A stretch of DNA of 64,000 nt, from positions 146,596 through 210,595 of the forward strand of contig NZ_LIPT01000006.1 of the NCBI RefSeq assembly GCF_001418225.1, given 5' to 3'. Numbering within the stretch: position 1 is the stretch's first letter; each line of letters opens with the position of its first letter. The position numbers were made by a program, and so were the translations under genes. Of the stretch, positions 8,490-17,241 are shown one piece after another. The DNA is from Pannonibacter indicus. GTDB lineage: Bacteria > Pseudomonadota > Alphaproteobacteria > Rhizobiales > Stappiaceae. The notes beneath the pieces were generated by a model, which saw only the letters and a list, made by a program, of their open reading frames with translations, did no database searches and had not been told where the DNA came from.

Positions 8490-8894
8490 TCATGTCTCCT
8501 CCATCGCCTCCACATAGTACCAGCGGCCGGATTTCTTGCGGAAACGGCTGAGCTCCCGGTGGATGTGCAATTGTGCACAAGACAGATACCGCGCCTCAAA
8601 CAGCACCGTTCCATCCCGGTCATCCGGTCCGCCGCCGGTGGTCTGCAGCACCTTGAGGCCCGTCCACCGGCTTTCCGAGGCCCAGCGGGCCGTAGCCGCC
8701 TCGTCAAAACCCGGCTGATATTTCGGCCAGAGCGTTTCCTTCAGATACGTAATGTCCTGCATCACATAGGCGCTGTAGCGTGAGCGCATCAGTGCCTCGG
8801 CCGTTCCCGCGACAGCCTTGCGCGCCAGCACCGGCCCGCAGCACAGCGCCAGGATCTGGCCGGAACCGCAGGGGCAGGGGGATGCATCAGTCAT
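8490..8894 (-). CDS. YchJ family protein with SEC-C zinc-binding motif
   Basis: The 134-aa protein has an N-terminal SEC-C motif CPCGSGQILALCCG (residues 7-20), expected to bind zinc. An NTF2-like YchJ middle domain follows (ALMRSRYSAYVMQDITYLKETLW, with VLFEARYL later). The family (UPF0225/YchJ) has no established biochemical function. Length is at the short end of the family, ending in RFRKKSGRWYYVEA as usual, with no second C-terminal SEC-C motif. It lies between tspO and the degraded region, on the same strand as tspO with a 91-bp gap. Confidence 0.85.
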   Translation of the reverse strand: MTDASPCPCGSGQILALCCGPVLARKAVAGTAEALMRSRYSAYVMQDITYLKETLWPKYQPGFDEAATARWASESRWTGLKVLQTTGGGPDDRDGTVLFEARYLSCAQLHIHRELSRFRKKSGRWYYVEAMEET

Positions 8895-9062
8895 GAGGGG
8901 AGGTCCGCAGTGGAAAGGATCTGAGGACGATTTCTAGCGCGGATGCGGGAGGGCGTCGAGGTGGGAGGTATGCGGATGCTTTTCGATTGTTTCGAATATT
9001 ACGGCTGTTTCAAATAAGTGATTCAATGAAATCCCATAGGAAAGATGCAACAAGAGGATGTG

Positions 9063-9536
9063 ATGTCCATTTCCGCCAACGCCCATGAACTCGGAAGCAG
9101 GCTTCCCTCAAGGAAGGAGCGGGAAGCGGCAAACCAGTTGCGGCGTATTCTCGCTGCGTAAGCGGGCGGAGCGGTCTTGCGCGTGCTGGAAAATGGCAAG
9201 CCTGCCGATGTCATCCTGACGCCAGCCTTGTCTGCGCTTCTGATGGACCTCCTGCGGCATGCCGGCAAGGCAGACGCGGTAACGCTCGTTCCTGTCTCTC
9301 AGATGCTGACGACCCAGCAGGCGGCGGACATTCTCAACATGTCCCGGCCATTCCTGATCGGGCTGCTGGAGCGCGGCGATATTCCCTATGACCGCGTTGG
9401 CCGTCACCGGCGCAGCAGGGCGGAGGATCTGTTCGCCTATAAGGACAAGCGTGACGCCGTTCGCGGCAAGGCACTGGAAACACTCGCCGAACTGGATGGG
9501 GAACTGCCCTGGCCGTGTTTGCCAACAGGTTCCTAG
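9063..9536 (+). pseudogene. Excisionase-family DNA-binding antitoxin gene interrupted by an in-frame stop
   Basis: One reading frame encodes SISANAHELGSRLPS and REAANQLRRILAA. A TAA stop at 9159-9161 interrupts it, and the same frame continues GGAVLRVLENGKPADVILTP, LVPVSQMLTTQQAADILN and VGRHRRSRAEDLFAYKDKRD. Both halves fit one protein: an N-terminal segment and a C-terminal HTH_17 (excisionase/MerR-like) DNA-binding domain found in antitoxins paired with PIN toxins. No frameshift is needed, so a single nonsense change explains the break. Restart at TTG 9177 could yield a shortened 119-aa protein that keeps the whole HTH. It is followed by a PIN-toxin stub. Confidence 0.75.
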
Positions 9537-9547
9537 GGCTCCCGTAG
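9515..9547 (+). pseudogene. 5' stub of a PIN-domain toxin gene
   Basis: Overlapping the end of the broken antitoxin gene, in another frame, is a short reading frame VFANRFLGLP and stop. As I recall, PIN-toxin genes paired with this antitoxin type often begin with a FANRF-like sequence and overlap the antitoxin stop in the same way. Everything after that is missing and a terminator-like hairpin follows within 10 bases. I read it as the surviving first codons of a deleted toxin. The evidence is short, so confidence is limited. Confidence 0.4.
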
Positions 9548-9555
9548 GTTGGGCG

Positions 9556-9581
9556 AAAAAGCCGGCGCAAGCCGGTTTTTT
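9556..9581. terminator. Hairpin terminator, probably bidirectional
   Basis: AAAAAGCCGGC, loop GCAA, then GCCGGTTTTTT. A five-pair G+C stem is flanked by an A-run on the left and a T-run on the right, so it can end transcription in either direction. It lies immediately after the toxin stub, within the degraded region. Confidence 0.7.
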
Positions 9582-9586
9582 ATGTC

Positions 9587-9770
9587 TTGGGCCAGACATT
9601 GCCGACGTTGCGAACGCGCATCTACATTGATGGCTACAACCTCTATTGTTGGCTGTCTGAACAAGACTGGGTTCAAGTGGCTCGACGTACTGACACTGTT
9701 CGAGACAAGGATCTTACCAACGGTCCTTCACAAACCGTCAGATCCGTCAGATCGTGTCCCGGCGCGTGGT
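9587..9770 (+). pseudogene. Frameshifted fragment of an NYN-domain protein gene
   Basis: Frame one reads RTRIYIDGYNLYC up to about 9649. The adjacent frame then reads GCLNKTGFKWLDVLTLFETR and ILPTVLHKPS. Joined, these give the beginning of an NYN (LabA/DUF88-like) PIN-fold nuclease, whose proteins typically start with IYIDGYNLYYGCL and continue KWLDVL. One extra base between the two parts breaks the frame, and the similarity stops around 9750. The rest of the gene (usually about 200 codons) is absent. I consider it dead. Confidence 0.65.
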
Positions 9771-9774
9771 GTAG

Positions 9775-9933
9775 CTTGTTGGTAGCGAAGCCGCTCGCGA
9801 GCGCGCCCTCCAATGTGCTGTAGGGAGCGGGCGGCGTCCGATTGACCTGATCGAGACGGACGATGGAGCCTCCGAGGTCTTCAGCTATATCGAATCCTAC
9901 ATTCGAGGCCAGCAGGGCAACATTGACGGCTGA
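9775..9933 (+). pseudogene. 52-codon gene tail of unknown family, possible antitoxin C-terminus
   Basis: An open frame without a plausible start reads GSEAARERALQ, RRPIDLIETDDGASEVFSYI and ESYIRGQQGNIDG, then TGA. The P-I-D-L-I-E-T-x-x-G pattern resembles the C-terminal signature of Xre/MbcA/ParS (DUF2384) antitoxins or the tail of a gene once linked to the NYN fragment. I cannot decide between these. The lack of a start and its position among other remnants suggest a fragment. Confidence 0.35.
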
Positions 9934-10043
9934 AGCCCTTGCCGCTGCAAAAACCTCGCGGTCTTGCACAGGTCATCCACAGGCTGACATTGCCCGGTGC
10001 GGGCGAATAGGGGATGGTGCGGCGACGAAGGAATCACCTGTTC

Positions 10044-11930
10044 ATGCCGCAAGCACAGCCTCGTCTCGCCGGGACAGAGTACACAGCAGCGTCTGAGGGC
10101 ACCGCAAGGCCCGCAGCGAAGGATCCTGCACAGGTTCTGGCGGATGTGTTCGGCTACCCCAGTTTCCGCGGCCGCCAGCGCGAGGTGGTGGACACGCTGA
10201 TCGCCGGGGACGATGCGGTGGTGCTGTTCCCCACGGGGGCCGGCAAGTCCATTTGCTTCCAGATCCCTGCGCTCTGCCGCCCCGGAACGGGTGTGGTGAT
10301 CTCTCCCCTCATTGCGCTGATGAAGGATCAGGTCGGTGCACTGACGGGTGCTGGCGTGCGCGCTGCCGCGCTCAATTCCTCCGTCCCGCCGGAAGAGCAG
10401 GCGCGCATTGCCGCAGAGCTGCGCAAGGGCACGCTGGATTTTCTCTATGTGACGCCCGAACGGGTGGCGACGGCCGGCTTCTCCCGCCTGCTGGATGGCG
10501 CGGCCATCTCGCTCTTTGCCATCGACGAGGCCCATTGCGTCAGCCAGTGGGGGCATGATTTCCGGCCCGAGTATCTGCAGCTGGCGAGCCTTGCGGACCG
10601 CTATCCCGGTGTGCCGCGTGTGGCGCTGACCGCCACCGCCGATCCGCATACGCAGGAGGATATCCGCGTCCGGCTGAAGCTGGAGACGGCGCAGGTCTTC
10701 ACCACCTCCTTCGACCGGCCCAATATCCGCTACGAGATCGTCGAGCGGGTGAACCAGCGCCAGCAACTGCTGGATTTCCTCAAGCGCCACAAGGGCGAGA
10801 GCGGCATCGTCTATTGCCTGTCCCGCGCCAAGGTGGAGGACATCGCCAATTGGCTGACGGAGAAGGGTATCCGCGCCCTGCCCTATCACGCCGGGCTCGA
10901 CCGGGAGATCCGCGAGGCCAATCAGGACGCTTTCCTGCTGGAAGAAAACCTCGTGCTGGTGGCGACCGTTGCTTTCGGCATGGGCATCGACAAGCCGGAT
11001 GTACGTTTCGTCGCCCATCTCGACCTGCCGTCTTCCGTCGAGGCCTATTATCAGGAAACCGGACGCGCGGGCCGTGATGGCGCCCCGGCCGAGGCCTGGA
11101 TGGCCTATGGCATGGCCGACATGGTGCAGCGCCGCCGCATGATTGCCGAAGGCGAAGCACCGGAAGAGGTGAAACGGGCGGAAACCGCCAAGCTCAACGC
11201 CCTTGTCGGCATCTGCGAAACCGCCGGATGCCGCCGTCAGGCGCTGCTGGCCCATTTCGGCGAGACCTATTCCCAGCCTTGCGGCAACTGCGACACCTGC
11301 CTGTCTCCGGTGGAGACATGGGACGGAACGGAAGCTGCCGCCAAGTTCCTGTCCGCCATCTACCGCACCGGCCAGCGCTTTGGCGCAAGCCATGTGATCG
11401 ACGTGCTGCTGGGCAAGGAAAACGACAAGATCGCGCGCTTCGGCCACGACAAGCTGTCGGTCTATGGCATCGGCAAGGAGCTTTCACCCAAGACCTGGCA
11501 ATCGGTGGCGCGCCAGCTGGTCGCCATGGGCCTTGTCGGCGTCGATCATGCCAATTACGGCGCACTGGTGCTGACGGACGAATGCCGCGCCGTGTTCCGC
11601 AACGAGCGCAAGGTGCTGCTGCGCCGCGACCGCGCCGCCGCCAGCCTCAGAGCCTCGCGCGGGGAACGGTCGGCGAGCCTTGCCGATGATCTTGATCCTG
11701 AAGACCGGCTGCTGTTCGAGCGCCTGCGCCGCCTGCGCACCCAGATCGCCCGGGAAAACGAAGTGCCGCCCTATGTGGTGTTCCCGGACGCGACCCTTGC
11801 CGGCATCGCCATCGCCCGGCCCCTGACGCCCCATGCCCTGCTCGCCGTCTCCGGTGTCGGCCAGTCGAAACTCGACCGCTACGGCTCGCAGATCATCGAT
11901 CTGGTCGAGGCCTTTGAAGCGGGCGTGTGA
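10044..11930 (+). CDS. recQ: ATP-dependent DNA helicase RecQ
   Basis: This 3'-5' superfamily 2 helicase acts in recombination repair and stalled-fork processing. The 628-aa protein has the full RecQ layout. It contains Walker A PTGAGKS (about residue 62), motif [19 protein letters not shown] (about 160), motif [12 protein letters not shown], and a zinc-binding segment [11 protein letters not shown] with CGNCDTC (about 390-420). A winged-helix RQC region and a C-terminal HRDC-like segment ending [13 protein letters not shown] follow. The ATG at 10044 has GAAGGA upstream; an ATG ten codons earlier adds only basic unconserved residues. Upstream lies the gene scrapyard, and a small inverted repeat lies downstream. 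Confidence 0.95.
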   Translation: MPQAQPRLAGTEYTAASEGTARPAAKDPAQVLADVFGYPSFRGRQREVVDTLIAGDDAVVLFPTGAGKSICFQIPALCRPGTGVVISPLIALMKDQVGALTGAGVRAAALNSSVPPEEQARIAAELRKGTLDFLYVTPERVATAGFSRLLDGAAISLFAIDEAHCVSQWGHDFRPEYLQLASLADRYPGVPRVALTATADPHTQEDIRVRLKLETAQVFTTSFDRPNIRYEIVERVNQRQQLLDFLKRHKGESGIVYCLSRAKVEDIANWLTEKGIRALPYHAGLDREIREANQDAFLLEENLVLVATVAFGMGIDKPDVRFVAHLDLPSSVEAYYQETGRAGRDGAPAEAWMAYGMADMVQRRRMIAEGEAPEEVKRAETAKLNALVGICETAGCRRQALLAHFGETYSQPCGNCDTCLSPVETWDGTEAAAKFLSAIYRTGQRFGASHVIDVLLGKENDKIARFGHDKLSVYGIGKELSPKTWQSVARQLVAMGLVGVDHANYGALVLTDECRAVFRNERKVLLRRDRAAASLRASRGERSASLADDLDPEDRLLFERLRRLRTQIARENEVPPYVVFPDATLAGIAIARPLTPHALLAVSGVGQSKLDRYGSQIIDLVEAFEAGV

Positions 11931-11964
11931 GCCGGGCAACGCCTGATTTTCCACCTCTCCATCG

Positions 11965-12002
11965 TCATCGCGGACGAAGCGCAGCGGAGATCCGGGATGA
12001 CA
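11965..12002. repeat. Imperfect inverted repeat downstream of recQ
   Basis: GTCATCGCGGA and TCCGGGATGAC are inverted copies with one mismatch, separated by 16 bases containing GCGCAGCGGA. It resembles the small dispersed intergenic palindromes common in alphaproteobacterial genomes. It has no T-run, so a terminator role is weak. It sits between the convergent recQ and cupin genes. Confidence 0.5.
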
Positions 12003-12052
12003 ATGGAGGGGCTTCATGCCGGAAAGAACGGCATGTAAAATCTGTCACCCCC

Positions 12053-12490
12053 TCACGGCTGCCAGCCTTCCGGGGCCATTTCGAAGCCGTCGAAGGTGAA
12101 ACCGGGGGCGACTGTGCAGCCCACGAGGGTGAAATCACCAAGGCTTTGCGCCTGCTGCCAGGCGTGGCGCGGCACCACCGCCTGCGGGCGCTGCCCCGCG
12201 GCCAGATCGGACCCGAGGGTCACGAGCTCAACCGGCCCTTCTGCGTCACTGATCAGAAGCTCCAGCGGCGCCCCGCCATACCAGTGCCACACCTCCACCG
12301 CATCCACCTTGTGCCAGCGCGACAAGACGCCCTCCGGCAGCAGGAAATAGATCGCCGTCGAGGCCGCGCGGCCTGATGCATCACAGACCGGATCGCGGAA
12401 GGTCTCGGCGTAATAACCGCCCTCGGGATGCGGCTGCATGCCCAGCGTCTCGATGATTTCGGCGGCAGTGAATCCGGTCAGCGGTCTCAT
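12053..12490 (-). CDS. Cupin domain protein, DUF985 (Cupin_5) family
   Basis: The 145-aa single-domain cupin opens with LGMQPHPEGGYYAETFRD, the clear signature of the DUF985 family. LSRWHKVDAVEVWHWYGGAPLELL and the C-terminal GDFTLVGCTVAPGF, which form the beta-barrel and its likely ligand pocket, follow. The biochemical role of the family is not established; members are proposed sugar-binding or epimerase-like cupins. It is 3 bases downstream of gloB on the same strand, so the two are almost certainly co-transcribed. Confidence 0.85.
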   Translation of the reverse strand: MRPLTGFTAAEIIETLGMQPHPEGGYYAETFRDPVCDASGRAASTAIYFLLPEGVLSRWHKVDAVEVWHWYGGAPLELLISDAEGPVELVTLGSDLAAGQRPQAVVPRHAWQQAQSLGDFTLVGCTVAPGFTFDGFEMAPEGWQP

Positions 12491-12493
12491 GGC

Positions 12494-13267
12494 TCAGAAC
12501 CTGTCCTTACGTCCCCGCAGCTCCGCGAAGACTTCGGCAGGGCTGGCCCCTGCCATGCCGAGGGCTGCGGCGAGGGCCGGATCACCCGCCCGCAGGAACG
12601 GATTGGTGGCCCGCTCCCGCCCCATCGTGGTGGGCAGGGTGGCCATATGCTCCGCCCGCAGCCGCTCCACCTCTGCTACCCTTTCCTTGAGCGCAGCGTT
12701 ATCCGGATCAACACTCAGCGCGAAACGGGCATTGGACAGAGTATACTCATGGCCGCAGTAGACAACCGCATCATCCGGCAGGCGGCGGTTCAGCTTGCCG
12801 AGCGAGGCCCACATCATTTCCATGTCGCCTTCGAAGACGCGCCCGCAGCCCAGCGAGAACAGTGTGTCGCCGGTGTGGATGACCCCCGCCTGTTCAAACC
12901 ACCAGGAGATCTGGTCCAGCGTATGGCCCGGCGTCGAGATGGCCTCCACCTTCAGCTCGGCGATGTGGAAGATGTCGCCGTCTTCCACCACTTCATCAAG
13001 GCCGGAAATCTTGTCGCGCGACAGGCCGGGGCCGATGACCCGTGCGCCGGTGGCCTCCTTCAGCGGCACCAGCCCCTGCACATGGTCCCAGTGATGGTGG
13101 GTGATGAGAATATGCGTGAGGCGCCAGCCGGTTTCGGCCAGTTCCGCCAGATAGGGCGCGGCATCCGGCACATCGATGGCGATCACCGATCCGCTCTCCG
13201 GATCGCGTGCCAGCACACCGTAATTGTCGGACAGGCAGGGAAACTGCCTGATCTGAAGCCGCGCCAT
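12494..13267 (-). CDS. gloB: Hydroxyacylglutathione hydrolase (glyoxalase II)
   Basis: This enzyme hydrolyses S-lactoylglutathione to lactate and glutathione, finishing methylglyoxal detoxification. It is a binuclear metallo-beta-lactamase fold with THHHWDHVQG (the THxHxDH motif), STPGHTLDQISWW, HTGDTLFSLGCGRVFEG and YCGHEYTLSNARF. The C-terminal HAGH domain ends with RATNPFLR and FAELRGRKDRF. The start at 13267 (MARLQIRQFPC) gives the normal 257 aa; an ATG 25 codons earlier is less likely. It is divergent from the methyltransferase gene at 13403 and leads the gloB-cupin unit. Confidence 0.94.
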   Translation of the reverse strand: MARLQIRQFPCLSDNYGVLARDPESGSVIAIDVPDAAPYLAELAETGWRLTHILITHHHWDHVQGLVPLKEATGARVIGPGLSRDKISGLDEVVEDGDIFHIAELKVEAISTPGHTLDQISWWFEQAGVIHTGDTLFSLGCGRVFEGDMEMMWASLGKLNRRLPDDAVVYCGHEYTLSNARFALSVDPDNAALKERVAEVERLRAEHMATLPTTMGRERATNPFLRAGDPALAAALGMAGASPAEVFAELRGRKDRF

Positions 13268-13402
13268 TTTGTCTCTCCCGTTGATGAATCCGGCCTGCAG
13301 AGTGGCAAATGCCGCAGGCAGGGGCAAGGGCGATCGGGTCATCAGCCCTTGCGTCTTGGGTCAAGGCAAGGTTCAATCGCGCCGGATTGAACCGGGCAGG
13401 CC

Positions 13403-14185
13403 ATGTATCTCGACGTTGCTGATCTCAGAACCTTTTACGACCTGCCGCTTGGCCGCCTGCTGCGCAGCCTCATCGGCGCGCGCGTGCGCTCCCTCTGGCC
13501 CAGCGCAAAGGGCGAAAGCCTGCTCGGCATCGGCTATGCGGGACCGTTCCTGCGCCCCTACATGGATGAGGCGGAGCGCTGCGTTGCGGCCATGCCGGCG
13601 GCGCAGGGCGTCGTCCACTGGCCTCGCGAGCGGGCCAATGCCTCGGTTCTGGTGGAAGCGGATCAGCTGCCCTTTTCCGACAGTTTCTTCCAGCGCGCCA
13701 TCATGGTGCATGCGCTGGATATGGCGGGCGATCCTGCCGCCCTGCTGCGCGAGGCCTGGCGCGTGCTGGTGCCGGGCGGCAAGCTGATCGTCATCGTGCC
13801 GAACCGGCGCGGCGTCTGGGCACGGGCGGAAACCTCGCCCTTCGGCTATGGCCGCCCGTTCTCCAAAAGCCAGATCCAGGCGCTGCTGCAGAGCTGCCAG
13901 TTCGACGTGATCTCGAGGGAAGAAACGCTCTACATTCCCCCGGTGAAATCGAAGGTCATCCTGCGCTCGGCCCGCACCTGGGAAACCGTGGGCCGCGCAC
14001 TCTGGCCGGCCTTTGCGGGTCTTCTGGTGATCGAGGCGCAGAAGCGGCTCTACAAACCCGCCCAGGCCGATGGCGGCAAGCGCAGCGTGCTCAGGGTGCT
14101 GAGACCCGTCTTCGTGCCGGAGGCCGGCGTCACCCCCGGCCTCAATCCGAACCGGCGCGACAGAACGCCGCCGCGCACCCGCTGA
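13403..14185 (+). CDS. Class I SAM-dependent methyltransferase (type 11-like)
   Basis: The 260-aa protein has a methyltransferase fold: motif I-like LLGIGYAGPFLRPY (about residues 46-59), an acidic segment ASVLVEADQLPFSDSFF, and REAWRVLVPGGKLIVIVPN, the post-motif strand of Methyltransf_11. The basic, proline-rich C-terminus (NRRDRTPPRTR) is unconserved in style. Genes like this often stand divergent from gloB in Hyphomicrobiales. The substrate is unknown and no pathway partner is visible. It converges on metW with only 3 bases between stops. Confidence 0.8.
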   Translation: MYLDVADLRTFYDLPLGRLLRSLIGARVRSLWPSAKGESLLGIGYAGPFLRPYMDEAERCVAAMPAAQGVVHWPRERANASVLVEADQLPFSDSFFQRAIMVHALDMAGDPAALLREAWRVLVPGGKLIVIVPNRRGVWARAETSPFGYGRPFSKSQIQALLQSCQFDVISREETLYIPPVKSKVILRSARTWETVGRALWPAFAGLLVIEAQKRLYKPAQADGGKRSVLRVLRPVFVPEAGVTPGLNPNRRDRTPPRTR

Positions 14186-14188
14186 AAT

Positions 14189-14821
14189 TCAGCGGCGCAG
14201 CAGGAACACGGCCTGCTCGCCCACCAGATTCCACAGCCACCAGGGCGCATTGAAGCTGATGCGCGCCCCCTGCCCGTCGAGCGCAACGGCCTTCACCACC
14301 GTGGCATCCATCTCCTCTACCAGCGCGACAAAATCACGGATGGAACAGAAGTGGATGTTGGGCGTGTCATACCACTGGTAGGACAGATACTTGGTCACCG
14401 GCATGCGCCCGCGCAGCAGCAGCTGCATGCGGTTGCGCCAATAGGCGAAATTCGGGATCGAGACGATCACCTGCCCGCCGATGCGCAGCAGCTGCTCCAT
14501 CACGCCCTTCGGATCGCGGGTGGCCTGCAGCGTCTGGCTGAGGATCACCACATCGAAGGCATTGTCCGGATAGTCAGCAAGATCCGTGTCGGCATCGCCC
14601 TGCACCACGGACAGCCCGCGTGCCACGGCCTTGTTAACGCCGCCCTGCGACAGCTCCATGCCGCGCCCGTCAACGCGCCGCCGCTCTGCCAGAAGCTGCA
14701 GCAGCGCCCCGTCCTCGCAGCCCACATCCAGCACCCTTGCGCCCTCGGGCACAAGCTCGCACATCACGAGATGATCGCCGCGCGGCTGGGTCAGAGTTCC
14801 GCCCGTGTTGCCGTTTGCCAT
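14189..14821 (-). CDS. metW: MetW methyltransferase-like protein of methionine biosynthesis
   Basis: MetW is a methyltransferase-fold protein that pairs with MetX and is thought to support homoserine O-acylation. The 210-aa product shows GARVLDVGCEDGALLQLL (SAM-binding motif I), GRGMELSQGGVNKAVARGLSV, YPDNAFDVVILSQTLQATRD and GGQVIVSIPNFAYWRNRMQLL, all typical of MetW. The start at 14821 follows the metX stop by a single base, so the pair is translationally coupled; an ATG 10 codons earlier would overlap metX. It converges on the methyltransferase gene upstream on the map. Confidence 0.92.
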   Translation of the reverse strand: MANGNTGGTLTQPRGDHLVMCELVPEGARVLDVGCEDGALLQLLAERRRVDGRGMELSQGGVNKAVARGLSVVQGDADTDLADYPDNAFDVVILSQTLQATRDPKGVMEQLLRIGGQVIVSIPNFAYWRNRMQLLLRGRMPVTKYLSYQWYDTPNIHFCSIRDFVALVEEMDATVVKAVALDGQGARISFNAPWWLWNLVGEQAVFLLRR

Positions 14822-14822
14822 C

Positions 14823-16061
14823 TTACGCCCCTCCTGGTCCGGCAATGCCACGTGCGGCGGCTGCTCCCGTCAGGAAGCCGCGCACGGTGCGGAACATTTC
14901 CGGCTCATCCAGCAGGAAGGCATCATGGCCGCGGTCACTGCTGATCTCCACGAAGGAGACGTTGGCCGCAGCCGCATTCAGCGCCCGCACCACCGCCTTG
15001 CTTTCCGATGTCGGGAACAGCCAGTCCGAGGTGAAGGACATGACGCAGAAGCGGGTCGGCGTATGCAGGAAGGCCTTGCTCAGGACCCCGTCATGCTCTG
15101 CCGCCAGATCGAAATAGTCCATCGCCCTCGTCACATAGAGATAGGAGTTGGCATCGAACCGGTCGACAAAGGTCATGCCCTGATGGCGCAGGTAGCTTTC
15201 GATCTGGAAATCCGCATCGAAGCCGAAGGTCAGCGCCTCACGGTCCTGCAGGTTACGGCCGAATTTCTGATGCAGCGACATGTCGGACATGTAGGTGATA
15301 TGCGCGGCCATGCGCGCCACTGCCAGCCCCTTACTGGGGCGGGTGCCATCGGCAAGGTAGCTGCCGCCGCGCCAGTCGGGATCGGCCATCACGGCCTGAC
15401 GGCCCACCTCGTGGAAGGCAATGTTCTGCGAGGAATGGCGGGCACTGGTGGCAATCGGCACAGCGGAGAAGACACGCTGCGGGAACAGCGCTGCCCATTG
15501 CAGCACCTGCATACCGCCCATGGAGCCGCCCACCACGGCAAACAGGGTTTCGATGCCCAGATGATCCACCAGACGGGCCTGCGCGCGCACCATGTCGCGG
15601 ATGGTCACCACCGGCATGGTCAGCGCATAGGGCTGGCCGGTTTCCGGATTGGTGGAGGCCGGGCCCGTCGTGCCCATGCAGCCACCCAGCACATTGGCGC
15701 AAATGACGAAGAAACGCTCCGTGTCCACCGGCTTGCCAGGCCCCACCAGCATCGTCCACCAGCCGGGCTTGCCCGTCACCGGATTGCGCGAGGCGACATA
15801 CTGGTCACCGGTCAGCGCATGGCAAATGAGAATGGCGTTGCTGCGGTCCGCATTGAGCGTGCCGTAAGTCTCATAAGCGATCTGCCAATTGGCCAGCGTG
15901 CCGCCGGCATCCAGCGGCAGCGCCTGATCCGGCCCGAAACGCAGGCACTGGCTGCTGGGCGTATCGATTTCCCGGCGCTGTGCCTTTTCCAGATCGGCAA
16001 GGCTCGCGGCCACGGCAGCTGCGCCGTCCTGCGGGATCGAAGTCTGAGGTGTATCGGTCAT
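14823..16061 (-). CDS. metX: Homoserine O-acetyltransferase
   Basis: MetX acylates L-homoserine using acetyl-CoA (or succinyl-CoA in some relatives) in methionine synthesis. The 412-aa alpha/beta-hydrolase protein has [26 protein letters not shown], the nucleophile elbow GGSMGGMQ with catalytic Ser (about residue 180), [12 protein letters not shown] with the catalytic Asp, and [11 protein letters not shown] with the catalytic His. An N-terminal extension of about 30 residues is less conserved. It forms an operon with metW. I looked for a SAM-II riboswitch in the roughly 140-base leader, common ahead of metX in this class, and did not find its pseudoknot sequence. Confidence 0.94.
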   Translation of the reverse strand: MTDTPQTSIPQDGAAAVAASLADLEKAQRREIDTPSSQCLRFGPDQALPLDAGGTLANWQIAYETYGTLNADRSNAILICHALTGDQYVASRNPVTGKPGWWTMLVGPGKPVDTERFFVICANVLGGCMGTTGPASTNPETGQPYALTMPVVTIRDMVRAQARLVDHLGIETLFAVVGGSMGGMQVLQWAALFPQRVFSAVPIATSARHSSQNIAFHEVGRQAVMADPDWRGGSYLADGTRPSKGLAVARMAAHITYMSDMSLHQKFGRNLQDREALTFGFDADFQIESYLRHQGMTFVDRFDANSYLYVTRAMDYFDLAAEHDGVLSKAFLHTPTRFCVMSFTSDWLFPTSESKAVVRALNAAAANVSFVEISSDRGHDAFLLDEPEMFRTVRGFLTGAAAARGIAGPGGA

Positions 16062-16309
16062 GCCGGACGCATCATCCCGTTTTCACTGGCCGTTTCAAGG
16101 GCCGTTCTCACACGCCATTTTCCCGAGAGAGGCCTGCCCTGCCGGGCGGCGGAAGCCTCGCTGCGGCAACAGCGCGCCACCATCTTCAAGGGGTTGTTAG
16201 CTAGGGTTCGCGGGGCCATGGTGTCAACGTTTTCTTTTGCTTTCCGCCCGCTTGCTGCCTATGACTATCGCCGAATGCATCGCATGTTTCAGGAAGGCAT
16301 TTCCCGCCC

Positions 16310-17179
16310 ATGGCCAGTGACCACACCCAAGGCACCGCTCTCGACAGCCTGCGCCAGCGCATCGACGTGCTCGACGCCGAGCTGCATCGTCTGCTGATGG
16401 AGCGGGTGCGCGTCATCGACGGCATCATTGCGGCCAAGCGCGCCAGCGGCGCAGACGGCGTGATGTTCCGCCCGGACCGGGAAGCCGACATGATGCGCCG
16501 CATGGTCGAGCGCCACGAAGGCAGTCTGCCGCTGACCAGCGCCGAGCATCTTTGGCGCGAGATCATCACGGCCTGCACCCGCCTTCAGGGCGAGTTTCAG
16601 GTGCATCTGGACGGGTCCGCCGACATTGCCGCCATGCGCGATGCCGCGCGCTTCTACTTCGGCTTTGCCGTGGAGATGGAAACAGCCGGCGATCCGGCGG
16701 ATGTGGTCGGCACGGTCGCCGCCTCCCATTCCGACCTTGGCGTCATTGCCCTGACAGAACGGGCCGAACTACCCTGGTGGCGCGGTCTTGGACAGGACGG
16801 AGCACAGATCATCGCCCGCCTGCCCTTCTTCGTGGCCGAGGAGCGCCCGGCGGATCTGGCCTCCATGGTCATCAGCCGCCCCATTCCGGGCTCCGGCGCG
16901 CCGGATACGGCTGTCTATGATGCCCGCTGGCGCGGCGTTCTGCCCGGCAGCCTGATGGATTCGGGCCTCGAAATCCTGAGCTTCTTCCGCCATGCCGACG
17001 GCGTTGACGCCCTGCTGGCCGCCTCCGGCGATATCAGCGAAGACGAGGTTCTGACGATCTGCCGCGAGGCCGGGGCGGAGCCGGACGTGCTGAGGTTTGT
17101 TGGCGGCTACGCCTCTCCCATCGACATCGACGAGGGCGAGGCGGACGAGCTTGACGATTTCAGCGAAGACCAAGACTGA
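16310..17179 (+). CDS. Chorismate mutase with C-terminal domain of unknown role
   Basis: The first 95 or so residues are an AroQ-type chorismate mutase (chorismate to prephenate): [51 protein letters not shown] and [19 protein letters not shown] match the helices with active-site Arg, Lys and Glu. The remaining 190 residues (from FQVHLDGSA) are not a recognisable prephenate dehydratase; they show alpha/beta character and an acidic C-terminal tail. The ATG has AGGAAGG upstream. hisC follows after 62 bases and a prephenate dehydrogenase after that, which places the gene in phenylalanine/tyrosine synthesis. Confidence 0.85.
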   Translation: MASDHTQGTALDSLRQRIDVLDAELHRLLMERVRVIDGIIAAKRASGADGVMFRPDREADMMRRMVERHEGSLPLTSAEHLWREIITACTRLQGEFQVHLDGSADIAAMRDAARFYFGFAVEMETAGDPADVVGTVAASHSDLGVIALTERAELPWWRGLGQDGAQIIARLPFFVAEERPADLASMVISRPIPGSGAPDTAVYDARWRGVLPGSLMDSGLEILSFFRHADGVDALLAASGDISEDEVLTICREAGAEPDVLRFVGGYASPIDIDEGEADELDDFSEDQD

Positions 17180-17241
17180 TATCCTGGCCTGCAGGCCTTT
17201 CACAGACAGCGGCCAAACACACGAGAGACAGAGACACTTCC

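Noticed and set aside
16062..16200. SAM-II riboswitch ahead of metX
   Set aside because: I looked for the SAM-II pseudoknot sequences on the minus strand and did not find them; only a direct repeat AACGGCC is present.
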